The translations under genes were made by a program, and so were the position numbers. A DNA stretch of 64,000 bases, taken from JBCDGZ01 sp038750655 (lineage in GTDB: Bacteria; Bacteroidota; Bacteroidia; Chitinophagales; Saprospiraceae). The notes beneath the pieces were generated by a model, which saw only the letters and a program-made list of their open reading frames with translations, was not told the origin of the DNA and searched no databases. Numbering within the stretch: position 1 is the stretch's first letter; the number at the start of each line of letters is the position of its first letter. Below are positions 52,051 through 60,433 of the stretch, piece after piece. The stretch spans positions 1 through 64,000 of the forward strand of contig JBCDGZ010000018.1 in assembly GCA_038750655.1 (NCBI GenBank). The letters run 5' to 3'.

Positions 52051-52680
52051 GTGAAAGAAATCATTCACGTAGCCATCGTTGAGGATGATGAAGAAATCCG
52101 TCAGGTCCTGGCGCTCATTATCAGAGGAACGCCGGGTTATTTTTGTAAGCATACTTTTGTCGACGCGGAATCGGCGGTCAAGGAGCTGCCGAATTTGTAT
52201 GTCAATGTGGTTTTGATGGATATTGAACTGCCGGGGATCAACGGAATAGAAGCCATTAAACGACTTAAGCCACAGTTGCCAGATACTGATTTTATTATGC
52301 TGACGGTGAAGCATGACGACAAGTCGATCTTCGATTCGCTCTGCGCGGGCGCATCGGGCTATCTACTCAAAGATACGCCTCCCAGCGACCTGCTGCGCAG
52401 CATAGAAGAAGTCTACAAAGGCGGTTCGCCCATGAGTACCAATATCGCTCGGAAGGTCATTTTTTCTTTCCACCAAAATCCTAGCCCCTCACCACTTTCC
52501 GCTCGGGAAACAGAAATCCTGCAACTACTCTGCGAGGGGATGAATTACCGCTCTATCGCCGAAAAATTATTCCTCAGCTCCCACACCGTACGCTCCCACA
52601 TTAAAAACATCTACAAAAAACTGCATGTCCACTCCCGTGCAGAAGCCGTCAAGAAGGCCATTAACGACAAGCTGCTGTAG
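52051..52680 (+). CDS. NarL/LuxR-type response regulator
   Basis: A 209-residue DNA-binding response regulator with a GTG start (no nearby ATG in frame before the conserved acidic pocket). The receiver domain has acidic EDDEE near 11-15, phospho-acceptor Asp57 (VLMDIELPG), the Thr of MLTVKHDD near 89 and Lys in YLLKDT near 109. A helix-turn-helix of LuxR type is at about 150-205 (LSARETEILQLLCEGMNYRSIAEKL, HTVRSHIKNIYKKL). The cognate kinase is most likely the HisKA_3-type protein at 55172-58456, three genes downstream. Output promoters are unknown. Confidence 0.92.
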   Translation: MKEIIHVAIVEDDEEIRQVLALIIRGTPGYFCKHTFVDAESAVKELPNLYVNVVLMDIELPGINGIEAIKRLKPQLPDTDFIMLTVKHDDKSIFDSLCAGASGYLLKDTPPSDLLRSIEEVYKGGSPMSTNIARKVIFSFHQNPSPSPLSARETEILQLLCEGMNYRSIAEKLFLSSHTVRSHIKNIYKKLHVHSRAEAVKKAINDKLL

Positions 52681-52683
52681 CCA

Positions 52684-52701
52684 TTGGGTATTTTACCCCA
52701 A
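52684..52701. terminator. Hairpin TTGGGTA-TTT-TACCCCAA after the response-regulator gene
   Basis: Seven paired bases with one bulged C, four bases after the stop codon; the loop is T-rich. Could be a terminator or operator. Confidence 0.3.
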
Positions 52702-52797
52702 ATGCGCGATTGATCGCCCCTGCCTTCGCCACTAATTTTGTGATCGACATCCAGGACCCCCTAACGTGTCCGTACCTCTTTGATCTAAAAATTAGGC

Positions 52798-54525
52798 ATG
52801 AACAAGACGATTATACTTTACATCTTGATCCTTTTCTTTACGCCTTTACAGTCCTTTGCTCAAGGTTTCGAGTGGGCCAACCAAGTGGAAATCGTAGCAT
52901 TTGACCTAGTGGCCTCCCTGGGCTTCACCTCCCGCGAGGTAGCGGTCGATGCAGAAGGCAATAGCTACATGGTTGGTAATTTCGTAGGCACCCAGAAATT
53001 TGGTGATAGCACCCTGACTTCCCAAACCTTCGCCTTTCAAAACATTCCCAACGACGATGCCTTTGTCGCCAAGTATGCTCCCGATGGTAGCTTCTGCTGG
53101 GTGAAAACCTTCCCTTCCACCTTCGGCAGCTTTGTCCATGATGTAGAACTCGATGAGCAGGGAAACCTCTACCTGCTTATCCGATTTTTAGAAAGCGTTG
53201 AGGTCAATGGCAGTACGACAATGGGCGAGGAGGGGGTAGTGCTGGCTAAGCTGAATACTACTCTGGACTTGGAATGGCAGCAAAGCTATACCATTCCCCG
53301 CACCGGCTTAGCAACCATTGGCAACCTGGCAATCCATCGCGATGCAGTCTACCTGACTGGCTCTGCCAGCGTAGAATTGACCATGAGCGGTACCATCCTC
53401 AACGCCGAGCAGCCGGCCTTCGTCGCTAGCCTGGACCCTGAAGATGGAAGCATCAACTGGACCCGACCGACGGGCCTAGAACCGGGAGAGATCGATACCG
53501 ATTCAACGGGTAACCTCTACCTCAGCACCAACGTCGATTTCCCCGCAGATTCGACGCTAGTGGGCAGCTCAACGATCATCGCACCGATGGGGACGGTGAT
53601 GGTATTTATTAAATATGATGTGGAGGGAGAAGTGGTCTGGACGAGGACCTCTGGTAGTGGGCAGGCGTTGCCGAACCGGGCAGGGGGACTGGTGGTGGAG
53701 CCGCAAAGTGGGGCTGTCTATATCGTAGGGCAGTGGGGAGAACGGCTGAAGCTCGAAGGGGTAGAGTTGGTGGACAATGTCGCTTTTGTGCCGGCTTTGA
53801 TGTACGTGGCTAAATTTGATGCCCAGGGGCAACTGCAATGGTTGCAGTCCAGCCGGACACCGCCGCCGGCACCAGGCGTGCAGGTAGCTCGCATCGCTAA
53901 TCATCAAATCGATCTGGCCCCCGACGGCGGCATCTTCATTGGAGCGCAGCATTCTCCGGGGCTGGCCCTGCTTGGTGAGGGAGCCAATGAGGTGGAGTTT
54001 GGGTTTGATGGATTGGGCTTTATAGTGAGGTACAGCAGCGATGGTGTGCTAGGGTGGACGCAAAAGCTCCGCTGCCTGGGGCCCAATTGCAACTTCTCGC
54101 TTACTGATTTGGCGGCTGCAGGCGGTGAAGAGAAAGTTGTCTTCACCGGTGTATTCAGAGATACCCTTGACCTTGGCGAGCTGTCGATCACCGATGTCAA
54201 TCCACCGATGGAAGTCCAATCTAATATTTATTTGGTGAAAATGGATGGCGAGCTGATGTCAACAGCTACGGAAAGTCCGTTCCATGCTTTGGCCTTTCGG
54301 GCCTGGCCCAACCCGGTTGCGGAGACGCTTTATTTGACTTGGCCCGCAGGGCAGAGCGCAGGGCAGTTAGAGCTATTTGATTTGCAGGGGCGACTTCATC
54401 TGGCAAAGCCTGTTTCTGGGGGATCGGCCCGAATCAACATTCAAGATCTGCCCGCGGGGTCTTACCTGCTCCGTCTTAGTGCCGACGGTCAGCGCATTTC
54501 CCAAAAAATCATAATCAGCCACTAA
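52798..54525 (+). CDS. Secreted beta-propeller (SBBP-like) protein with T9SS sorting domain
   Basis: A 575-residue exported protein: signal peptide ending QSFAQG (about 1-22), then repeats of the kind AVDAEGNSYMVGNF, AKYAPDGSFCWVKTF, VAKFDAQGQLQWLQSS and ELDEQGNLYLLIRF, as in SBBP/NHL-like propellers, followed by a C-terminal T9SS type A sorting domain (AWPNPVAETLYLTW near 505). A Trp-rich surface on a propeller suggests ligand binding. It sits between the response regulator and the histidine kinase and may be regulated by them. No catalytic motif is seen. Confidence 0.82.
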   Translation: MNKTIILYILILFFTPLQSFAQGFEWANQVEIVAFDLVASLGFTSREVAVDAEGNSYMVGNFVGTQKFGDSTLTSQTFAFQNIPNDDAFVAKYAPDGSFCWVKTFPSTFGSFVHDVELDEQGNLYLLIRFLESVEVNGSTTMGEEGVVLAKLNTTLDLEWQQSYTIPRTGLATIGNLAIHRDAVYLTGSASVELTMSGTILNAEQPAFVASLDPEDGSINWTRPTGLEPGEIDTDSTGNLYLSTNVDFPADSTLVGSSTIIAPMGTVMVFIKYDVEGEVVWTRTSGSGQALPNRAGGLVVEPQSGAVYIVGQWGERLKLEGVELVDNVAFVPALMYVAKFDAQGQLQWLQSSRTPPPAPGVQVARIANHQIDLAPDGGIFIGAQHSPGLALLGEGANEVEFGFDGLGFIVRYSSDGVLGWTQKLRCLGPNCNFSLTDLAAAGGEEKVVFTGVFRDTLDLGELSITDVNPPMEVQSNIYLVKMDGELMSTATESPFHALAFRAWPNPVAETLYLTWPAGQSAGQLELFDLQGRLHLAKPVSGGSARINIQDLPAGSYLLRLSADGQRISQKIIISH

Positions 54526-54591
54526 GTACAAACACCTTTTTAACGTAAGTGGATAATCCTATCATTTTTGAACAATAAAAAGCAATTAGAA

Positions 54592-55086
54592 ATGAAGCAT
54601 TTTAAAGTATTCCTTGGTCTCGCCTTACTGGGCTTAACCCTCCTCCAAACCGCCTGCAACAACGATGATGATAATGACGGCATTAATGTCGGTGGCGACG
54701 GCTGCAACGCCTCCTGGAAAGTAGATGGTACCAACTATTCAGACGACGAAATGGCAGGCTGTCTCTACATCGATAGTACCCTCAACCTCAGCTCGCTAAT
54801 CGCGGGTACTTCCGGCGATTTTTTCTTGCAGATAGACCCCATTACTGCGCCAGGGACGTTCACCGTAGACCCTGTTAATAATCCTACTACGGCACCAAAT
54901 ATCGTTATCTTCTTACGGCTTAACGACAATAAACAAATTGTGATTCGAAACGGTACGGTGACCGTGACGGAGCTGAGTAACAGTAAAGCTATGGGCACTT
55001 TTAGTGGCACTTTTTTCGATATACAAGATTTTACAATGACCACAAGTTTTAGCGTTACCGAAGGTCGGTTTGAAGCTGACTTTTAG
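54592..55086 (+). CDS. Putative lipoprotein of a Bacteroidota secreted family, unknown function
   Basis: A 164-residue lipoprotein from the ATG at 54592; the TTG at 54568 would add eight lysine-rich residues before the signal. Lipobox LLQTAC at residues 15-20 follows a hydrophobic leader. An Asp/Asn-rich linker (NNDDDNDGINVGGDGCN) precedes a beta-rich domain starting NASWKVDGTNYSDDEMAGCLYIDS, typical of small secreted Bacteroidota DUF proteins. No function is known to me. It lies between the propeller gene and the histidine kinase gene, and would be lipid-anchored in the outer or inner membrane. Confidence 0.75.
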   Translation: MKHFKVFLGLALLGLTLLQTACNNDDDNDGINVGGDGCNASWKVDGTNYSDDEMAGCLYIDSTLNLSSLIAGTSGDFFLQIDPITAPGTFTVDPVNNPTTAPNIVIFLRLNDNKQIVIRNGTVTVTELSNSKAMGTFSGTFFDIQDFTMTTSFSVTEGRFEADF

Positions 55087-55112
55087 GGATACAAGATTCC
55101 TTTTCGGAACGT

Positions 55113-55161
55113 GACAGTGCAAGTCTCTAAAGGTTTACTTACCTTAGATTAGTGCACTGTC
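55113..55161. promoter_or_regulatory. Perfect 9-bp inverted repeat with nested stem before the histidine kinase gene
   Basis: GACAGTGCA (55113-55121) and TGCACTGTC (55153-55161) pair exactly; inside, TCTAAAGGT (55126-55134) pairs with ACCTTAGA (55141-55148) with one bulge. The hairpin ends 10 bases before the kinase ATG and is followed by an AT-rich stretch. It could be a terminator for the lipoprotein gene, or a leader/operator for the kinase. Confidence 0.5.
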
Positions 55162-55171
55162 TTTATATTTT

Positions 55172-58100
55172 ATGAAAGTATTGCCATTGTCTCCTTATTC
55201 GCTCGCCGATTTTTATTGCCTGTTGGCCCTCTGTAGCAGTTTATCCCTATTCTTCGGCCAACCACTGCAAGCACAGCCACTACGCTTCGAGCATATGGCT
55301 GAAAAACATGGCTTTTTGGGCAATGCAGTAAATGATATTTTACAAGATGAGCAGGGATTTCTTTGGATCGCTACCCCCGATGGCTTGGGCCGTTATGATG
55401 GGGTAGAGGTGGTGGAGTACCGCAGCGATAGAAATGATGCTACCACCATTAGCAACAACAACATTAAGAACTTCTGGCTGGCGCCGGGTGGTGAAATCTG
55501 GATCGGTACTGGAGGGGGGCTGAATTGCTATGATCCACAGACGGCGCAGTTTCGGCGCTATTATTTTGAAGAGCTCGATCAGCCGGAAAACAGCAATTAT
55601 GTTCTGGGCATTCGCGGTGATCATATGGGATACATTTGGTATGCAACGTATAGTGGGGTTTACCGTCTTGATCCAGTAAGTGGAGAACATATAAGCATTG
55701 CGCTGACGCCCGAAAAGGAGGAGAATTCTTTTCTTGAGGATCTGACCTGGGCGATTTATGAGGATCAGAAAAAGCGCCTTTGGTTTGCCAATAAAAAGGG
55801 CATTGTCCTCTATAAGAATGACGGTTCTTTCGAATTTGAGCGCATCATTGCTCAAAAAGGACATCCAGATGGTTTGACCCATGATTATATTTTTGATTTT
55901 ACGGAGCAGGAGGATGGGACCCTTTGGGTGTCCTCGCATTTTGGACTCTACCGGGTCATGGAGATGGAAGGACGATTTAAATTTAAGCGCTATTTCCATG
56001 ACCCCCAAAACGATAATAGTCTCAGCTATGATTTTATTGAAAGCTTTTGGGCCGAGGGCAATGAGCGGCTTTGGGTTTCCACTTGGGCTGGTGGATTGGA
56101 TGAAATTTGGTTGCCGAAGGCGGAAGGGCAGGATTTGCGGTTTATTCACCATCAACACGATCCAACCAACCCCCTTTCCCTCAATCTGAATAAAGTCAAC
56201 TGCTCCTTTCGCGACCGCTCTGGTATTCTCTGGGTCGGAACGAAGAGTGGCTTAGACAAAGTAGTGGAGAGCAACTGGAAGGTTGCTACCGTTACTCCTA
56301 TCAAAAATGATCTTCGGAGCCTTAGCCATAACATCGTCAAGTCGGTACTTCAAGACCGTCGAGGTAACCTTTGGGTCGGAACGCTGAAAGGCTTAAATTT
56401 TTTGTCGAAAGAAAATTGGGAGAAGAAAAATTTTGAGTTTCAGGTTTTTCATCACGATAAAAATGATCCCGCTACCATTTCTCACGATAACATTTTCGGT
56501 ATGCAGGAGGATAGCCTGGGGTTCTTGTGGTTGGGTACTTATAATGGCTTAAATTACATCGATCTTAACTCCCTGCCGGATCGCCCCGTTTTTCGAACCC
56601 TGCCCTTTCCAGATGATAAGCCACATACCTGGGTCTACAATATTTTGGAAATCCAGAAAGGCCAATATTGGATTTCTACCTATGGAGGTTTGGTGAGGAT
56701 GCATTTTGATCCACGGAAAGATAGGGAAGCTCGGCTGGAAATTTTTGAGATGGATACTCAACGCAATGATGCGCTGGTCAACTCTATGAATTTTCAGCTG
56801 TGCAAAGATCGGTTTGGGGAATACTGGATTGCTACCTTTATGGGCCTCAGTCGGCATTATCAGAAAGAGGGGAAGGACTACTTTGATAACTATAAATTGG
56901 ACCGGCGAGACAACAGCAGTTTGAGTAGCAATTCGATCATCTGTATACATTCGGATAAAAAGGGGCGCTTGTGGATTGGGACTCGGAATGGGCTGAACTT
57001 GGCAATACGGAATAATAAAGAGGAGCGAGTAAGATTCAAGAGCTTTGGTAGGGCTCACGGTTTTCCCAATGATGTGATTCAATCTATTGAGGAAGATCAG
57101 CAAGGGCGATTATGGCTGGGGACCAACAACGGGCTGATTCAATTTGATCCGGAGGCGGCGCTGAATAATCAACCTGCTGTGCTACGGGTGTTGAAAGAGG
57201 ATGATGGTTTGTTGAGTCGAGGTTTGGTATATCGATCAGCCACGAAGATCAATCAGGATACTCTATGTTTAGGGACTGCCGAAGGGCTGATTTACTTTAA
57301 CCCGTTGCAACTTAAAGATAATCCCAATCTCCCCGAAGTCAGGCTTACCCATCTTACGATTTCCAACCAAGAGGTTAGGCCCGAAAATACGGATGGAGCG
57401 ATTCTCAAAAAAACGATTAGCTTAACAGATACCCTGATTTTAAAACATGATCAAAACGATATTACTTTGGCCTTTGCCGCCTTGGATTACGCAAATCCCT
57501 CTACTAATCAGTACGAATACCAGCTAGAAAATTACAATAAGGATTGGATTTTTAATGCGCATAATAATATTGCGACGTACACCAATTTGCCGCCAGGAGC
57601 TTTTGTATTCAAAGTTCGAGCAGCCAATAATGATGGTTTGTGGAATGAAAATCCCCGGATGCTACACATCCACATATTACCCCCTTGGTGGAAAACCTGG
57701 TGGGCCTACGGCGGCTACCTCCTCCTCTTCACCACCAGTCTCTACCTGCTCATCCGCTGGCGCGTTCGCCGACGTATCCGCAAAATCGAACAGCAGGCCC
57801 AGATTCAGGCCGCTCGCTACGAAGAACGCGAGGCACTGCGCAAAAATAATGCTGCGGACTTTCACGATGAGCTGGGGCACCGCCTGACCAAAGTTTCTTT
57901 GTTCCTCGAACTGGCCGAGCGCGAAGCACCTAATAATACCAAGCTGAAAAAATTTCTGACCAAAATCAAAAGTAATACCACGGGACTCTCCGAAGGTATC
58001 CGCGATCTGATTTGGAGCCTCGACCCCCAAAAGGACAGCCTTTTCCAAACCCTCACTCGGCTACAAGAATTTGGTGATCGTTTATTTGAATTCTCGGATA

Positions 58101-58456
58101 TTCGCTTTCAGTTGGACCGCATCGACTCCTCGCTAGAACAGATTGAGCTAGAGCCGGATACCCGCAAACAGGTGTTGATGATTTTCAAAGAGGCCATGAA
58201 CAATACCCTCAAGTATTCCTACGCTGAAAAAGCACTTCTGCAAACCCAGGTGCATAATGGCCACATTTTAATTATCTTCAAAGACGATGGTCAGGGCTTC
58301 GATTTGACAAAGGCAACTCAAGGCTATGGATTGAAAAACATGGAAGAACGGGCCGAAAGAATCACCGCGCAGTTGACCATCAAAGCGGTCAAGGGGGAGG
58401 GAACTTGTATTACCTTAAGGATGGAAAAACAGCATTACAGCGCCTTAGCCGAGTAA
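55172..58456 (+). CDS. Two-component sensor histidine kinase with periplasmic propeller and Y_Y_Y domain
   Basis: A 1094-residue kinase. A signal peptide (ending QPLQAQ, about 1-35) leads to a two-component-regulator propeller of more than ten blades (FLWIATPDGLGRYDG, LWVGTLKGLNFL, LWIGTRNGLNL repeats) over about residues 40-730, a Y_Y_Y-type domain (about 740-830), one membrane helix (YGGYLLLFTTSLYLLI, about 843-858) and a HisKA_3-type kinase: DFHDELGHRL with His898, N-box EAMNNTLKYSY near 1008 and G-box DDGQGF near 1034. It would bind an extracellular ligand, often a glycan, and phosphorylate a NarL-type regulator, most likely that at 52051. Its 3' end overlaps the cytidine deaminase gene by 12 bases. 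Confidence 0.92.
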   Translation: MKVLPLSPYSLADFYCLLALCSSLSLFFGQPLQAQPLRFEHMAEKHGFLGNAVNDILQDEQGFLWIATPDGLGRYDGVEVVEYRSDRNDATTISNNNIKNFWLAPGGEIWIGTGGGLNCYDPQTAQFRRYYFEELDQPENSNYVLGIRGDHMGYIWYATYSGVYRLDPVSGEHISIALTPEKEENSFLEDLTWAIYEDQKKRLWFANKKGIVLYKNDGSFEFERIIAQKGHPDGLTHDYIFDFTEQEDGTLWVSSHFGLYRVMEMEGRFKFKRYFHDPQNDNSLSYDFIESFWAEGNERLWVSTWAGGLDEIWLPKAEGQDLRFIHHQHDPTNPLSLNLNKVNCSFRDRSGILWVGTKSGLDKVVESNWKVATVTPIKNDLRSLSHNIVKSVLQDRRGNLWVGTLKGLNFLSKENWEKKNFEFQVFHHDKNDPATISHDNIFGMQEDSLGFLWLGTYNGLNYIDLNSLPDRPVFRTLPFPDDKPHTWVYNILEIQKGQYWISTYGGLVRMHFDPRKDREARLEIFEMDTQRNDALVNSMNFQLCKDRFGEYWIATFMGLSRHYQKEGKDYFDNYKLDRRDNSSLSSNSIICIHSDKKGRLWIGTRNGLNLAIRNNKEERVRFKSFGRAHGFPNDVIQSIEEDQQGRLWLGTNNGLIQFDPEAALNNQPAVLRVLKEDDGLLSRGLVYRSATKINQDTLCLGTAEGLIYFNPLQLKDNPNLPEVRLTHLTISNQEVRPENTDGAILKKTISLTDTLILKHDQNDITLAFAALDYANPSTNQYEYQLENYNKDWIFNAHNNIATYTNLPPGAFVFKVRAANNDGLWNENPRMLHIHILPPWWKTWWAYGGYLLLFTTSLYLLIRWRVRRRIRKIEQQAQIQAARYEEREALRKNNAADFHDELGHRLTKVSLFLELAEREAPNNTKLKKFLTKIKSNTTGLSEGIRDLIWSLDPQKDSLFQTLTRLQEFGDRLFEFSDIRFQLDRIDSSLEQIELEPDTRKQVLMIFKEAMNNTLKYSYAEKALLQTQVHNGHILIIFKDDGQGFDLTKATQGYGLKNMEERAERITAQLTIKAVKGEGTCITLRMEKQHYSALAE

Positions 58457-58933
58457 TTGATCGGGGGCGAAGGCCAGCGGAAGTAAGTCGCTGGCGGAGT
58501 CCAGCGCGTAGATAATGCCCCTTTCACCCCGTAGGAGGACCCGCATGGGCTGCCCCAGCTTTTGTTCGCTTTCGCACATCACTTGGCGGCAGGCCCCGCA
58601 GGGGGCCGCAGGCTGCTCCATAATGCGCTCGGGATGGCGGGCGGTAATGGCGATGGCTTGTATAGGAATGCCGTTGTAGGTTGCATCTGCTGCGGCCAGG
58701 GCCACCCTTTCGGCGCAAAGGCAGAGCGGGTAGGAGGCATTTTCTTGGTTGCTGCCGGTGACGATCTGTCCATTGTTGAGGCGCAGGGCCGCCGCCACCT
58801 TGAAATTGGAGTAAGGAGAGTAAGAATGGGCCAAGGCTTGGGTGGCGGCCAGCAGGAGCTGGCGGTCCTCGCCGGGGAGTTCGTCCAGGTTTTGGTAGAC
58901 CTCGATTTTGGTGTTGATCTCCAATTTTTTCAT
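58445..58933 (-). CDS. cdd: Cytidine deaminase
   Basis: A 162-residue cytoplasmic zinc enzyme that deaminates cytidine and deoxycytidine. Zinc and catalytic motifs are CLCAERVAL with Cys73-Ala-Glu75 and PCGACRQ with Cys112 and Cys115; the substrate motif FKVAAALRLNNGQIVTGSNQENASYP is near 44-70. The length fits the homotetrameric short CDA family. It converges on the kinase gene with a 12-base overlap. Confidence 0.93.
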   Translation of the reverse strand: MKKLEINTKIEVYQNLDELPGEDRQLLLAATQALAHSYSPYSNFKVAAALRLNNGQIVTGSNQENASYPLCLCAERVALAAADATYNGIPIQAIAITARHPERIMEQPAAPCGACRQVMCESEQKLGQPMRVLLRGERGIIYALDSASDLLPLAFAPDQLLG

Positions 58934-59051
58934 AAATTATTTATAAATGTAAGATTTTATCTGCATCTGTGTCCAACTTTTCAACGCTCCACTTAAACAT
59001 TTCGTTGCGATTAATTAATTTTGAAAATCGACATTTAAATAAAATTTACAA

Positions 59052-59059
59052 TAAATTTG
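59052..59059 (+). promoter_or_regulatory. Bacteroidota -7 box TAAATTTG
   Basis: Exact TAnnTTTG match 26 bases before the start of the saccharopine-dehydrogenase-like gene; likely promoter of the three-gene operon. Confidence 0.5.
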
Positions 59060-59085
59060 CCGCTTAAGAAACCGTACCCATACGC

Positions 59086-60432
59086 ATGAAGAATATATTG
59101 ATCATTGGAGCAGGACGCTCTTCTACGGCATTAATCAATTACGTACTTAACCAGGCCGCTAAAAATGGCTGGTTTGTTACAGTAGCGGACGCTGATCCTG
59201 ATTTGGCGGCCCGCAAAGTCAACAACCATCCCTGCGGGCGAAGTACTTGGCTGGATGTAACCAAGCGCAACGATCGTCGTGTGCTGATTGAACGATCAGG
59301 GCTGGTGGTCTCCCTGTTACCCGCTCACCTGCACTTGGAAGTGGCCCACGATTGCATTGAACTCAAAAAACACTTGATCACGGCTTCCTATGTCTCTAAG
59401 GAAATGTACCGACTTGGTGATGAGGCCCGCGACCGCGAGCTGATCTTTATGGGCGAGATGGGCCTCGACCCCGGTATCGACCACATGTCTGCCAAGCAAA
59501 AAATCGATGAAATTAAGGCCAAGGGGGGGCGTCTGACGGCTTTTCGATCCTATACTGGTGGCCTGATTGCTCCCGAATCCAATAATAATCCCTGGAATTA
59601 TAAATTCACCTGGAACCCTCGCAATGTGGTGCTGGCTGGGCAAGGAACGGCGCAATACCTGGAAAATGGCAAATACAAATACATTCCCTACAACCGTTTA
59701 TTCAGCTCTTTCAAAACGGTGAATATTGAAGGCCTGGGGCCTTTTGAAATGTATGCCAACCGCGACTCTTTGCTGTACCGTAATCTCTACGGTCTACAAG
59801 ATATTCCCAATCTCATCCGAGGGACCCTGCGCTATCCGGGTTTCTGTAAGGCTTGGGATGCTTTGGTCAAAATTGGCCTGACCGATGGCTCTTTCCCCAT
59901 CCTGGAGTCCAAGGCTTTGACCTACCACTCTCTGCTGGACGCTTATTTGAGCTCCGATATTCCCGGCAATTCGGTACGGGATCGGGCGGCCAATTTTTTG
60001 GGGGAAGAAAAAGATTCGATCATTATGCAGCAGCTGGACTGGCTGGGCCTGTTCAGCAAGCGCCGCATCAATTTCCAACAGGCTACGCCTGCGCTGATTT
60101 TGGAGCGCCTACTGCTCGAAAAGTGGCAGCTAAAGCCTGACGACAATGATATGATCGTTATGCAGCACGAATTTGAGTACGAATTAGACGGCAATCAGCA
60201 CGAGCTGACGTCTACCTTGGTGCTTAAAGGGAATGGGGAAGACGATACGGCGATGGCCCGCCTTGTCGGCCTGCCGATGGGAATTTTTGTCAAGCTGGTA
60301 ATGAATGGTCAGATCACGACTACCGGAGTGAATATTCCGGTAATGAAAGATGTCTACGATCCCGTTTTAGAAGAATTGAAGGAATTCGACGTGGTTTTTA
60401 AGGAGCAGGAGATCGTCAATAGCGCCGGATAG
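59086..60432 (+). CDS. Saccharopine dehydrogenase-family NAD(P)-dependent oxidoreductase
   Basis: A 448-residue enzyme with Rossmann opening ILIIGAGRSSTALINYVL (residues 4-21) and family stretches LPAHLHLEVAHDCIELKKHLITASYVS near 80-105, GEMGLDPGIDHMSA near 123, and a C-terminal catalytic domain with SYTGGLIAPESNNNPWNYKFTWNPRN near 163. In saccharopine dehydrogenases this fold joins or splits lysine-derived amino acids; family members also act on carboxynorspermidine and others, so the substrate is not settled. It leads an operon with the asparagine-synthetase-like and flippase genes (spacing 1 and 30 bases). Confidence 0.85.
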   Translation: MKNILIIGAGRSSTALINYVLNQAAKNGWFVTVADADPDLAARKVNNHPCGRSTWLDVTKRNDRRVLIERSGLVVSLLPAHLHLEVAHDCIELKKHLITASYVSKEMYRLGDEARDRELIFMGEMGLDPGIDHMSAKQKIDEIKAKGGRLTAFRSYTGGLIAPESNNNPWNYKFTWNPRNVVLAGQGTAQYLENGKYKYIPYNRLFSSFKTVNIEGLGPFEMYANRDSLLYRNLYGLQDIPNLIRGTLRYPGFCKAWDALVKIGLTDGSFPILESKALTYHSLLDAYLSSDIPGNSVRDRAANFLGEEKDSIIMQQLDWLGLFSKRRINFQQATPALILERLLLEKWQLKPDDNDMIVMQHEFEYELDGNQHELTSTLVLKGNGEDDTAMARLVGLPMGIFVKLVMNGQITTTGVNIPVMKDVYDPVLEELKEFDVVFKEQEIVNSAG

Positions 60433-60433
60433 G

